From Promethearchaeota archaeon (GTDB lineage Archaea; Asgardarchaeota; Lokiarchaeia; Sigyniarchaeales; SOKP01): 64,000 bases of DNA. Within the stretch, counting starts at the first letter, position 1. Each line of letters opens with the position of its first letter. Below the pieces are notes generated by a model. The model ran no database searches and was not told the DNA's origin. It saw only the letters and a list, made by a program, of their open reading frames with translations. Below are positions 37,099 through 45,671 of this stretch, in pieces. Where the stretch lies: NCBI GenBank assembly GCA_019894975.1, contig JAGXNO010000003.1:62001-126000 (forward strand), written 5' to 3'. The translations under genes and the position numbers were made by a program.

Positions 37099-38433
37099 AT
37101 GACAAAGATCCATACTAAGATAAATCTCATTGTTTTAATAGGGATTGCTTTTTTTATTACTTTTGGTTTAAATGCTTTGAAATCCACGCCCACATCTCCG
37201 AATTCTACTGCTATAGGTTCAAACATGAGAATTGCGGCAGCGCAAGTTAATTATACATCGGATTTCATAAACACTTGGGGTGGTATTGATAGTGATACCG
37301 GATGGGATATTGCGTTAGATGACTCCGGAAATATCTACATCTCGGGATCTACTGAAAGCTTTGGTGCGGGTAAGGATGATGCTTTTATAGCTAAATTTGA
37401 CAGTTCAGGAAATTCTATTTTGAACATTACATGGGGCGGTAGTGGTATTGATGCTGGTACAGGTATAGTGTTAGATGACTCCGGAAATATCTATATTACG
37501 GGAGCTACAAATAGCTCTGGCACGGGTAACTTCGATGCTTTCATTGCTAAATTTAACAGCACAGGACATTCCTTATTGAATATTACATGGGGTGGCAACG
37601 ATGCTGATGGGGGATATGATATTTTACTGGATGATTCCGGAAACATCTTCATAACTGGTTATACTGAAAGCTTTGGTGCAGGTGATAATGACGCTTTTAT
37701 TGCTAAATTTAACAGTACAGGACATTCCTTACTGAATGTTACCTGGGGTGGCAGTGATAGTGATGATGGATATAGTATTGCATTAGATGCCTTAGGAAAT
37801 ATTTATATTGCAGGTAGCACCTGGAGTTTCGGAATAGATGCTTTTATTGCAAAATTTAACAGTTCAGGGCATTCCTTGCTGAACATCACTTGGAGTGGCG
37901 GTGATGCTCAATTTGGATGGGATATGGCGTTAGATGGGTCCGGTAATATCTATATTACAGGATATGTTTATGGATTTGGGAATTTGGCTCAAGCTTTCAT
38001 TGTTAAATTTAATAATACAGGGCATTTAAAAATGGAAATCATTTGGGGTGGCAATAATTATGATGTAGGATTTGGTATTGCATTAGATGGGTCCGGAAAT
38101 ATCTACATAACCGGAACAACTGATAGTTTTGGCGCAGGTGGCTATGATCTTTTCATTGCCAAATTTAACAGTACGGGGCATTCTTTACTGAATACTACCT
38201 TGGGTGGTATTGATGATGATTGGGGAAAAGGTATTGCATTAGATAATTATGGTAATATTTTCATCACAGGATATACTGAAAGCTTTGGTGCAGGATCTCA
38301 TGATACAATAATTGCAAAATATAGGCAGATTAGTGATAATGATTCAGGATCCATCCCAGGATATGATTTACTTTTTCTCATTGGATTCTTAGGGTTATCC
38401 TTAGTACTCCTTACCAAAAAATATATCAAATAA
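37099..38433 (+). CDS. Secreted seven-repeat beta-propeller (SBBP) protein with PGY-type C-terminal anchor
   Basis: A 444-residue surface protein. A signal peptide covers about residues 1-30 (INLIVLIGIAFFITFGLNAL). Seven repeats of about 50 residues follow, each with W-G-G at its start, a GNIYITG-type strand and DAFIAKFNSTG, the SBBP repeat signature; seven copies suit a closed seven-bladed propeller. Asn-x-Ser/Thr sequons in nearly every repeat suggest N-glycosylation. The C-terminus IPGYDLLFLIGFLGL plus KKYIK is a PGY motif, a membrane helix and basic residues, as in archaeosortase-type sorting tails. Two other proteins in this window have the same tail. Confidence 0.85.
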   Translation: MTKIHTKINLIVLIGIAFFITFGLNALKSTPTSPNSTAIGSNMRIAAAQVNYTSDFINTWGGIDSDTGWDIALDDSGNIYISGSTESFGAGKDDAFIAKFDSSGNSILNITWGGSGIDAGTGIVLDDSGNIYITGATNSSGTGNFDAFIAKFNSTGHSLLNITWGGNDADGGYDILLDDSGNIFITGYTESFGAGDNDAFIAKFNSTGHSLLNVTWGGSDSDDGYSIALDALGNIYIAGSTWSFGIDAFIAKFNSSGHSLLNITWSGGDAQFGWDMALDGSGNIYITGYVYGFGNLAQAFIVKFNNTGHLKMEIIWGGNNYDVGFGIALDGSGNIYITGTTDSFGAGGYDLFIAKFNSTGHSLLNTTLGGIDDDWGKGIALDNYGNIFITGYTESFGAGSHDTIIAKYRQISDNDSGSIPGYDLLFLIGFLGLSLVLLTKKYIK

Positions 38434-38635
38434 TATTTTTTTCTTTTCATTTTTTTCAAATTATTTTAGCATTTAGATACTAAAAGACAGGTAGAAATAG
38501 GATTAAAGTCTGAGTATTCTAAGAAGAAATTAAAAAAATACCTATATTGATAATATTAAATTTTTAAATAGGAATCCGACAATACTCTTATATAAGAAAT
38601 ATTTACTGAATAATATAGTTTAAAGATGTGAGAAT

Positions 38636-39445
38636 ATGACAGATGGAATCTTTATAATACGAGGTGGTTTTTTTGGGTGGGAATTTACAATTAAACTCCT
38701 TTATGTTATATTAGGACTTATCCTTTGCATTTATGACTGGAAGAAGAATAAAAGAAAAGATTATTTCTGGGTGTTACTATTTGGTACATTTTTGTACCTT
38801 GGATCTGAAATAATGCTCTTTTCTTTTGGAGGTCGAGTTATGCAGGAACAGCTTTTATTTGGTATGGATATCAGTTCCATACCCGGGTTATGGATTCCCC
38901 TACTAGCTGTGGGAGATGTTGTAGTGCTAGCAGTGATCGCTTTGTTTTTCGCAGATAGAATAAGAGTCTCTGAAACACGAAAAAAGTGGGGAATTGTTTT
39001 CATAGTATGGGTATTTTTTAGAGATGTATTACCCTATTTAATCCTTTTTGGATTGGGAGACAATTTTGACACTGTTTCTGTGGGAGACCCTCTTATTTAT
39101 TCTAGAAGAAATATGATAGAAATAGGTACTCTAATAGCTTTATCAACTATGATCGCTATTGGTATAATCTGGCTCGTTAAAACAGATAAGAAATCAAGAA
39201 AGCGAGGATTATATATGATTGGTATAATGCTTATTCTGATGATAGTATGGAGTCTCGGAGAATGGTTCTCTGGTCAAAGATGGATCGAAATTGGGCCGGA
39301 GGAAGGTCCTTGGACTCTTGCGCCCCCTCTTCTAGGGTTTATGATGTTCCTGTATGATATTATCATCGAAATGGGACTTTTTACGGTGTGTTTTCTAGCA
39401 TTTCCCTATTTATTAAAATTGATAAAATCCGATAACCAAGATTAA
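38636..39445 (+). CDS. Polytopic membrane protein of unknown function
   Basis: A 269-residue protein with about 7 hydrophobic segments and short polar loops. The first helix lies at residues 15-30 and the second near YFWVLLFGTFLYLG. Several charged residues sit within or next to helices (GEWFSGQRW). I do not recognise a family. It follows the propeller gene by about 200 bp on the same strand; an operon is uncertain. Confidence 0.65.
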   Translation: MTDGIFIIRGGFFGWEFTIKLLYVILGLILCIYDWKKNKRKDYFWVLLFGTFLYLGSEIMLFSFGGRVMQEQLLFGMDISSIPGLWIPLLAVGDVVVLAVIALFFADRIRVSETRKKWGIVFIVWVFFRDVLPYLILFGLGDNFDTVSVGDPLIYSRRNMIEIGTLIALSTMIAIGIIWLVKTDKKSRKRGLYMIGIMLILMIVWSLGEWFSGQRWIEIGPEEGPWTLAPPLLGFMMFLYDIIIEMGLFTVCFLAFPYLLKLIKSDNQD

Positions 39446-39476
39446 TTCTCTTTTTTTTTAATTTTAGAATTAGCCT

Positions 39477-40457
39477 TTAACTGTGAGAATTTAGGGTACT
39501 ACGATATTCTTTATAATAAAGTGATTTGTATAAAAGAAATTTCCTCACAATTGGTCTAAACATTGCTGTAAATAAATGTGAAAATGCGACTTTTTTTCGT
39601 ACTTCATTAAAATAATCATCAAGCGTATGTCTTTGGTACTGTAATAGAGCTTGACTTTTATCTGTAGTCAAGTATCCACAGTGAAATCCCTTTGTGCTGA
39701 ATGCTTCTGGAGGTAAAGGGCTCCTTCCTATCCCGAAAATATCAAACATCTCATTAAGATAATCTTTATAAGAAATACGACATCTTTCGCCACCAGCGAT
39801 ATGTAATGTCTCACCCCATATATCCCTATTTTCTACAGCATTTGCAAGAGCTAGACCAACATCTTTTGTATCACAAATTTCAATGCAAGTGTTTAACGGC
39901 ATTTCAAACATAAGTGGATCTAATTGAAGTTTATTGATAGATACAATATAAGTCAAACGGCAAATTACCCATTTTAATCCTGAATTCCTAACAAGTTCTT
40001 CACATTTTACCTTTTGTTTGGCATATTCATCATCGTCATTTGGATTAAGTGGGTCAATAGGTCGAATTAAAGGATTTTCAGTTCTATCACCATAAATAGC
40101 TACCGATGAGGTGAATATGAGCTTTGGTTTTTGTGGTTGTTTTTCCATTGCTTCAATAACATTCAAGGTTCCTCCAACGTTAACTGCTTCAGCAAATTTA
40201 GGTTTTCTATCAGCAAGAGGAGGAATTATCGCAGCTACATGAATTATGACGTCGCAACCAGTAACGGCTAATTCTACATCTTTTGGATTTCTCAAATCTC
40301 CCCAGAATATTTCTGCCTGATTCTTAAATTTGCGTGCTAGATGACGATTTCTTTTATTCTTTATCTCAAAAATCCTTACGTCATAATTTCTTCTTAGCAA
40401 TTCTTTCAATGTGCTTAGGCCTACATTGCCAAATGCTCCCGTTAATAATATTCTCAT
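39477..40457 (-). CDS. NAD-dependent epimerase/dehydratase (extended SDR)
   Basis: A 326-residue extended short-chain dehydrogenase. The cofactor motif TGAFGNVGLS is at residue 6; the acidic strand-two end (FEIKNKR) and WGDLRNP follow. The catalytic triad is represented by SSVAIYGD (about 124) and YAKQKVKCE (about 150, YxxxK). Possible reactions include nucleotide-sugar epimerisation or reduction; the substrate is unknown. Two GATATATC palindromes lie 16 and 31 bp upstream of its start, and the PadR gene about 1 kb away has the same palindrome, so PadR control is likely. Confidence 0.86.
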   Translation of the reverse strand: MRILLTGAFGNVGLSTLKELLRRNYDVRIFEIKNKRNRHLARKFKNQAEIFWGDLRNPKDVELAVTGCDVIIHVAAIIPPLADRKPKFAEAVNVGGTLNVIEAMEKQPQKPKLIFTSSVAIYGDRTENPLIRPIDPLNPNDDDEYAKQKVKCEELVRNSGLKWVICRLTYIVSINKLQLDPLMFEMPLNTCIEICDTKDVGLALANAVENRDIWGETLHIAGGERCRISYKDYLNEMFDIFGIGRSPLPPEAFSTKGFHCGYLTTDKSQALLQYQRHTLDDYFNEVRKKVAFSHLFTAMFRPIVRKFLLYKSLYYKEYRSTLNSHS

Positions 40458-40472
40458 AATATTCTCACTTTT

Positions 40473-40496
40473 GATATATCACTTCTGGATATATCA
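40473..40496. promoter_or_regulatory. Paired GATATATC palindromes before the SDR gene
   Basis: GATATATCA occurs at 40473-40481 and again at 40488-40496, 15 bp apart, just upstream of the SDR start. The core GATATATC is a perfect palindrome, suitable for a dimeric PadR repressor. It could also overlap the TATA box, so a basal promoter is an alternative reading. Confidence 0.45.
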
Positions 40497-40726
40497 TTCT
40501 TAAATATATAAAGAAAAATCATATATATAAATCTTGGGGAAAACATAATACTATGATTAAAAATTGCATCTATTGGAATATATATAAATATATATGCAAA
40601 AATGATTTATAGAAATAAGATTAATTAGAATAAAATTAAGGGAGTATAATCATAACTTTTAAATATATAGTTTTATATTCTAGTGATAGAAAGTTAAAAA
40701 AATAACAAGGGTGAAAAAGCAAAAAA

Positions 40727-40831
40727 ATGACTACTAAAGGGATTTACGAGGTTGTATTAGGCATCATTGGAATGTCTGGTTTGGCTGCCCTATGTGTCGT
40801 TATGTTGTTGTTGCTTGGTCTTGTAGCTTAG
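40727..40831 (+). CDS. Small single-span membrane protein (34 residues)
   Basis: ATG 40727 to TAG 40829-40831 encodes 34 residues, with a polar start MTTKGIYE and then a nearly continuous hydrophobic stretch (VVLGIIGM and AALCVVMLLLLGLV). GGGTGA lies about 12 bp upstream, a little far for a ribosome binding site. It sits between the SDR and PadR genes, on the opposite strand to both, preceded by AT-rich promoter-like sequence. It may be a small regulatory or complex-stabilising peptide; no family is recognised. Confidence 0.4.
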   Translation: MTTKGIYEVVLGIIGMSGLAALCVVMLLLLGLVA

Positions 40832-40854
40832 CAATAACTTAAACTTTATTCTTT

Positions 40855-41433
40855 TCAATCAGCTTTTAAACTTTCAATTCTTTGGTTAATTTCATTTACA
40901 ACATTTTGTAATTTACTGACAATTTTCGAAATAACTATTTTTCTTTTAGAGAGAATCTCAAGTTTTTCATTGACATCTTTACCAACTAAACTCGTATCCT
41001 CAATTAATTCAGGGCCAAACAAGCTTTCAAAATCATCTGGTATATTGGAATCAGTAATCCCGATTGTTGACATTATCATGGAAAGAAGTGATTTGCGCAT
41101 ATTTTGTTGCCGTTCGATAAGCTTTTTCAGAGTTTTTTTGCCTTTTTGCGTGATTTCATAAACTTTCCGTTCTCTTTTTCCCTCCATTTCAGAAGTAAAC
41201 TCAATTAAACCTTTTTTTGTTAGAGATGATAAATGTGGATATAAAGATGATGCAGTCGGATTCCAAACTCCATAAGTGTCATCCTTTATTATTTGCATTA
41301 AACTATACCCATGAGAAGGCCCTTTTTCCAAAGTTAATAGTATTAAAGTGCTAATATGGCCTTTTTTCATTGAGTTTTCAATTGCATCAGCAATTGCGTC
41401 GATTTTTTCTATTTCTTCTTGTTTTCCACTCAT
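40855..41433 (-). CDS. PadR-family transcriptional regulator
   Basis: A 192-residue protein with the PadR winged helix: ISTLILLTLEKGPSHGYSLMQIIKDD ends the second helix, NPTASSLYPHLSSLTKKGLIE is the recognition helix plus wing start, and GKRERKVYEITQKGKKTLKKL is the wing and following helix. The C-terminal helices (VNEKLEILSKRK onward) would form the dimer. ATG 41433 is preferred over a longer frame starting at 41487, whose first 18 residues are hydrophobic and unlike the family. The nearest SDR gene is the likely target. Confidence 0.88.
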   Translation of the reverse strand: MSGKQEEIEKIDAIADAIENSMKKGHISTLILLTLEKGPSHGYSLMQIIKDDTYGVWNPTASSLYPHLSSLTKKGLIEFTSEMEGKRERKVYEITQKGKKTLKKLIERQQNMRKSLLSMIMSTIGITDSNIPDDFESLFGPELIEDTSLVGKDVNEKLEILSKRKIVISKIVSKLQNVVNEINQRIESLKAD

Positions 41434-41477
41434 ATCAATGCAACTATGCAAATTAAAGAGACAAAATGTCAAATATA

Positions 41478-41486
41478 GATATATCA
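41478..41486. promoter_or_regulatory. GATATATC palindrome before padR
   Basis: The same GATATATCA found twice before the SDR gene occurs once here, 45 bp upstream of the PadR start. This fits autoregulation, which is common for PadR proteins, but a single 8-bp AT-rich palindrome could also be a TATA element. Confidence 0.4.
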
Positions 41487-41567
41487 AAATATGTAATATA
41501 TATTAAAAATATGTGTTTTCATAAAAACAAGAGAAAAAAGAGATTTTAGAGTGTGTGCTAGCTTTTT

Positions 41568-42062
41568 TTATACTTCTGATAATTGTCCTTTGCTCCTATT
41601 TCTACGAACAATAAACAATAGAGCAATTATTGAAATTCCCAGAATCAATAATAATCCAGAATACCCCGGAATTCCTGAACCATTGGAAGATCCACAGGTA
41701 CCTCCACCCACTACAATACACTCTGTTACAGTACCTCCTTGATTGCATGTAGCACTAGCTTGAATTCTAGCGCCATTATTGGCAGTTACATTATATTGAT
41801 AGGTAAATAAAATTGAACTTGGCTGACTTGTGTACGTCTCACTTACAGTTGTAGTTCCATTAACTTCAATCACTACGGATAATACAAAATGATTACTTGG
41901 ATTAGATACAGAATGAGAAATTGTAGCATTTAGCTTATTAGTGTTTGAATTATAGAATAAAACAATCCCACTTGGGGGATGAGCTTTTACACTGTCAATT
42001 CTGGAAGTTGCACTCACAATAAAGAGGAGTATCAGGATATAGTAAAATTTTCGTTTAGACAT
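41568..42062 (-). CDS. Secreted protein with PGY-type C-terminal anchor
   Basis: A 164-residue protein. The N-terminal signal peptide (KFYYILILLFIVSATSRI) is followed by about 95 residues of Thr/Ser/Asn-rich beta structure with several N-glycosylation sequons, then cysteines in TCNQGG and GGGTCGSSNG. The tail has SGIPGYSGLLLILGISIIALLF and RRNR: PGY, a membrane helix and basic residues, as in the proteins ending at 38433 and 45507. Function is unknown; it is probably a surface protein. Confidence 0.75.
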   Translation of the reverse strand: MSKRKFYYILILLFIVSATSRIDSVKAHPPSGIVLFYNSNTNKLNATISHSVSNPSNHFVLSVVIEVNGTTTVSETYTSQPSSILFTYQYNVTANNGARIQASATCNQGGTVTECIVVGGGTCGSSNGSGIPGYSGLLLILGISIIALLFIVRRNRSKGQLSEV

Positions 42063-42214
42063 TTTCTTAACACTTTGTAATTATATCCGTATTGGGATTA
42101 AATTCAGTATCCCCATATTTAATACTTTACCTTAAAAAAAAAGGAAAATGAATTCCAAGAATAGTATGTGTACCTTAAGTTATCATTTTTGATATTATAT
42201 CTATTATTTAAGAT

Positions 42215-42952
42215 TTATCGAGGGATTAATTCTTGGTTGTTAAGTACGATAAGTGAAAGGGGGATTACCCAAATTAAAATTGAGAAGAGTAACAACCATT
42301 CCAATAAAGGAGTGCTTTCTATTAAATTCAGTACAGCCGTAGTTAATGGGCCAAAGATTCCATAGATTCCTAGTAATTTGGGGATCTTAGTATTATATAA
42401 AACAATTAACCACCCCATAAAAAATGCACCAAATGTAAAACCACCAAATGCTAAATAAGACATAATACCGTGTGGTCCTTCTCCTAAAATCGATAAAAAA
42501 TCGTAATCTCTATCAGCAGAGAAAATTCCAACACCAATATATCCAAGATTGCCCATAATACTAAATAAGAAAGCGAAACTGCTCAATCGAAAACGTAATC
42601 TTGAATAATGTTGACTATTATCTGTGGTTCGTTTAGGTAAAGGGGCAAGTAAATTCTCCATATAGAACGTAAGTGGTATAGTCATAGTTCCTGCTATTAT
42701 GCACGCAATATCATATAAGAATGGAGCCGGAGTATGGTCGGAAGAACCTAGATCAGAAATCCAGTTGTCCCAAATAGTATAACTGTCAGGATCAAGAGAA
42801 TATGCAACGATAACGCCAATTATCAGTAAAATTATATATCCGATCATTACACAAAACGCAGAGATTTTTACTATCTTAAAATCTGTTACAAAACTGTAAA
42901 ATCTGGCTCGAATTTGATTTATTGATCTCCGAATTGACATAGATGATTTCAT
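42215..42952 (-). CDS. DUF998-like integral membrane protein
   Basis: A 245-residue protein with about six membrane segments. The pattern of a first helix followed by SLDPDSYTIWDNWISDLGSSD (about 50-70) is characteristic of the DUF998 family, where the S-D-L-G-x-S motif sits in the first outer loop. Function of the family is unknown. No operon partner is adjacent on this strand. Confidence 0.75.
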   Translation of the reverse strand: MKSSMSIRRSINQIRARFYSFVTDFKIVKISAFCVMIGYIILLIIGVIVAYSLDPDSYTIWDNWISDLGSSDHTPAPFLYDIACIIAGTMTIPLTFYMENLLAPLPKRTTDNSQHYSRLRFRLSSFAFLFSIMGNLGYIGVGIFSADRDYDFLSILGEGPHGIMSYLAFGGFTFGAFFMGWLIVLYNTKIPKLLGIYGIFGPLTTAVLNLIESTPLLEWLLLFSILIWVIPLSLIVLNNQELIPR

Positions 42953-43130
42953 AATTCATTTATTTTAAAGATAATGGTATTCGATAAGGTTTCTTATTAA
43001 TTTTTTCCTTTTTATCAAGAATATAATCCGTTTATGTCGTATTTAGGAAATCTTTTTATAGAGATGTGATCTATTTTGATAATAATCACAGAAAAAATAT
43101 CTGATTCTTAAAGTATTAAAGGCTTGTCAG

Positions 43131-44726
43131 ATGCAAAAAACGAAGATAAATCCAAAAGAGATTTTTGAAAGAAATAAAGAATTTGGAGCAAAAAATTCAG
43201 CAAGCATGTTAACAGAAATAATAGAATCAGATACGGATACGAATAAAAGAAAAGAAGCTATTAAATACTTAGCACTAATCAGCAATAATTTTATGGATAT
43301 AAGAGAAGAGTGTTATGAAATCTTTGAGAATTTATTAATATCTGATGACATTGTCGGTATTAAATGTGAAGCAGCTAAAGCTTTAGGTAGAATTAAGCAT
43401 GAAAAAGGTTTAAAGCCTCTAAAATGGGTGTTAGAACAGAAAAAAGTTGATAATCAAATAAAACTGTCGGCTTTGAAGGCATTAAGTAAAATTAGATTTC
43501 AGGAACCAGAAATTCAGCTTTTTATTAATGAGTTAGAAAATAATTCTAATGCAATAAAAGACTTTGTAACAATCCAATTGCTTAGCTTAAATCCTGAAGA
43601 ACTCATTGGTTTGTTAATAAATTCATTAGAAGTTAAACCCTTTTCAAATGAACATAAGGCAGAAATAATAAAATTAATTGGGTATGAAGTATCAAGTATT
43701 AATGTTTCTTATGAAGATTTAAGCTACATCGAAGTAAAATATCCAGAATTAAAAACTAATTTAATTGAAAAAAAAGGTCTTTTACTTGAAGTTATTACCT
43801 TAGTTTTGAAGGAAGAAGATGTGGATCTTCTGAACTCTGTTATAACAATCCTAAACTTAATTAAAGAAGATATTGAAAATGATTTAATTCGGTTGTTATT
43901 ATTAGATGATTTCATAGTAAAAAAGAACGCCATTATCTTATGTGGGAAATTAAAACTTAAGAAATCTGTTGATTTACTCATAATAAATTTAGATAACATG
44001 TATAATGAAGTTAGTATTGCATCCATTGAAGCTTTGGGTGAGATTGGAGATATTTCCGCGGTACCTGAACTCTTAGATATATTGGATATCGAAGATATCA
44101 GTTTTGAATATACAGATTTAGATATGAAGCTATATATTTTGGATGCTATAAAAAAGATTTATTCAAGTAATCAAAATGCGTCATATGAATATTTATATGC
44201 CAGCCTAAAAAAAGATAACAATACAATACAAGAAAGCGTGGCTTTCATATTAGGGGAAATTGGTAAAAATGAATTTGTAAAACCTTTAGTTGAATTATTA
44301 GATATTAGAAATTTAGACATTAGAAAGAATACTATAATTGCATTAGGTAAAGTAGGAGATGTAGGTTCTATCAACAATTTAACCACCATCTTGGAGGATG
44401 ATAGTTCTTATTGGCTCATAAAGAAGGTGGCTGTTGATGCAATTTTTAATATAATACAAACCAATTGGTACAAAGTAAAAGATGGTGAAAATGAAGTAAA
44501 AAGGCTATTAAGTAAGGAGATAGCAAGACTAATCGATCATTTAGGAAATAAACCTGAGGAAAACTTCAAGGTAAAAATAAGTCTAATAAAGTTATTAGAA
44601 ACTTACGGCGATAAACATGCTTTAAGCGCATTACTCAATAGAGTTAATGATTTTCATAGAGTTGTCAGAATTCGAGTTTCTAATGCCATAAAGAAAATAG
44701 AGGAAAGACTTGAATTAGAGAATTAA
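43131..44726 (+). CDS. HEAT-repeat protein
   Basis: A 531-residue all-helical protein made of about ten HEAT-like repeats. Clear copies include GIKCEAAKALGRIKHEKGLKPL, SIEALGEIGDISAVPELLDIL and IRKNTIIALGKVGDVGSINNL. No catalytic motif is visible, so it is probably a protein-protein scaffold. PBS-lyase-type HEAT proteins are alternatives with the same fold. A TATA-like TTTTTATAG lies about 80 bp upstream. Confidence 0.85.
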   Translation: MQKTKINPKEIFERNKEFGAKNSASMLTEIIESDTDTNKRKEAIKYLALISNNFMDIREECYEIFENLLISDDIVGIKCEAAKALGRIKHEKGLKPLKWVLEQKKVDNQIKLSALKALSKIRFQEPEIQLFINELENNSNAIKDFVTIQLLSLNPEELIGLLINSLEVKPFSNEHKAEIIKLIGYEVSSINVSYEDLSYIEVKYPELKTNLIEKKGLLLEVITLVLKEEDVDLLNSVITILNLIKEDIENDLIRLLLLDDFIVKKNAIILCGKLKLKKSVDLLIINLDNMYNEVSIASIEALGEIGDISAVPELLDILDIEDISFEYTDLDMKLYILDAIKKIYSSNQNASYEYLYASLKKDNNTIQESVAFILGEIGKNEFVKPLVELLDIRNLDIRKNTIIALGKVGDVGSINNLTTILEDDSSYWLIKKVAVDAIFNIIQTNWYKVKDGENEVKRLLSKEIARLIDHLGNKPEENFKVKISLIKLLETYGDKHALSALLNRVNDFHRVVRIRVSNAIKKIEERLELEN

Positions 44727-44877
44727 CACTAATTTTACTAACTAAAAGTAAATTAAAATTTATAATCCTTCGAAAAGGTACAATGTTTAAATAGGATTAT
44801 TGACACAATCATTTAATTTCTGTAAGAAATTACAATGAAATTCAAATGTTGAAATGTAATCTAAAGGTGATATTGCA

Positions 44878-45507
44878 ATAAAAATATTTAGCAAAAAAAT
44901 ACCGATTTTTGCAATCTTTCTGCTCTGCATAATAACATTCCTATCCAGTTTTCCATTAAATGTAGCAGGTGCTTATTTAGTGAATGTAGGTGACGAATGG
45001 ACATATATGACAAAACGGCAAGGTATTTCTCAAGGCACCGAGGGGATAAATGTAACTCACGTACCCAGTCCTCCAGAACTTGTCCGTGGAGATATTTATG
45101 TAAACGGTACAGCGACATTTTTCAATCAAACGTTAGATAATGAATTCTTATTTAATGAGACCATGATAACCGCGTTGATGGTCAATTACTCTACAAAAAC
45201 TAGAAGTTATGCGGGGGTACCATGTGAATGTGTTTATATTCCCACAGAAAGGGGAGGATATTGGATGATCGACACTACAACGGGTATAGTAGTTGAGATT
45301 TATAGCGTTAACCTTCTTTTTTTCATTGAGGAATTTATTAAAGTTCATACGTGGGTTATCTCTTGGTCAGTTACAGACATTCCAGAAGATCCAAGAGAAC
45401 CTTCAGTTGGTGGTACTGAAGCTGTTCCCGGTTATGATATTTTATTCACTATCGGAATAATTGCGGTTATATCAACTCTAATAACAATAAGACTTAAAAA
45501 AAAATAA
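44878..45507 (+). CDS. Secreted protein with PGY-type tail, apparent AUA start codon
   Basis: The first ATG/GTG/TTG in frame is the GTG at 44980, but it lies after an excellent signal peptide (KIFSKKIPIFAIFLLCIITF, ending near NVAGA) encoded in the same frame. An in-frame TAA at 44857 limits the start to 44860 or later; no ATG, GTG or TTG lies between. GGTGA at 44866-44870 is 7 nt before ATA at 44878, so AUA (or AUU at 44872) is the likely start. The mature part is about 170 residues, beta-rich, with N-glycosylation sequons. The tail is VPGYDILFTIGIIAVIS plus RLKKK, as in two other proteins here. Function is unknown. Confidence 0.7.
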   Translation: MKIFSKKIPIFAIFLLCIITFLSSFPLNVAGAYLVNVGDEWTYMTKRQGISQGTEGINVTHVPSPPELVRGDIYVNGTATFFNQTLDNEFLFNETMITALMVNYSTKTRSYAGVPCECVYIPTERGGYWMIDTTTGIVVEIYSVNLLFFIEEFIKVHTWVISWSVTDIPEDPREPSVGGTEAVPGYDILFTIGIIAVISTLITIRLKKK

Positions 45508-45671
45508 CATAAGATCTTATTTCATTTTATTTTAATTTAATTTTTGACTTAAATTTCAAAAAATAGATACCTCTATCTATTAATTAATAATCTTTTTTTA
45601 CAAAAATCCATTCAATTTAATTAATTATCATCAATAAATGAAACATATTATAGAGATTACTGGAAATTAAC

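Noticed and set aside
37261..38330. Tandem DNA repeats as a mobile or CRISPR-like element
   Set aside because: They encode the seven propeller blades and keep the reading frame throughout.
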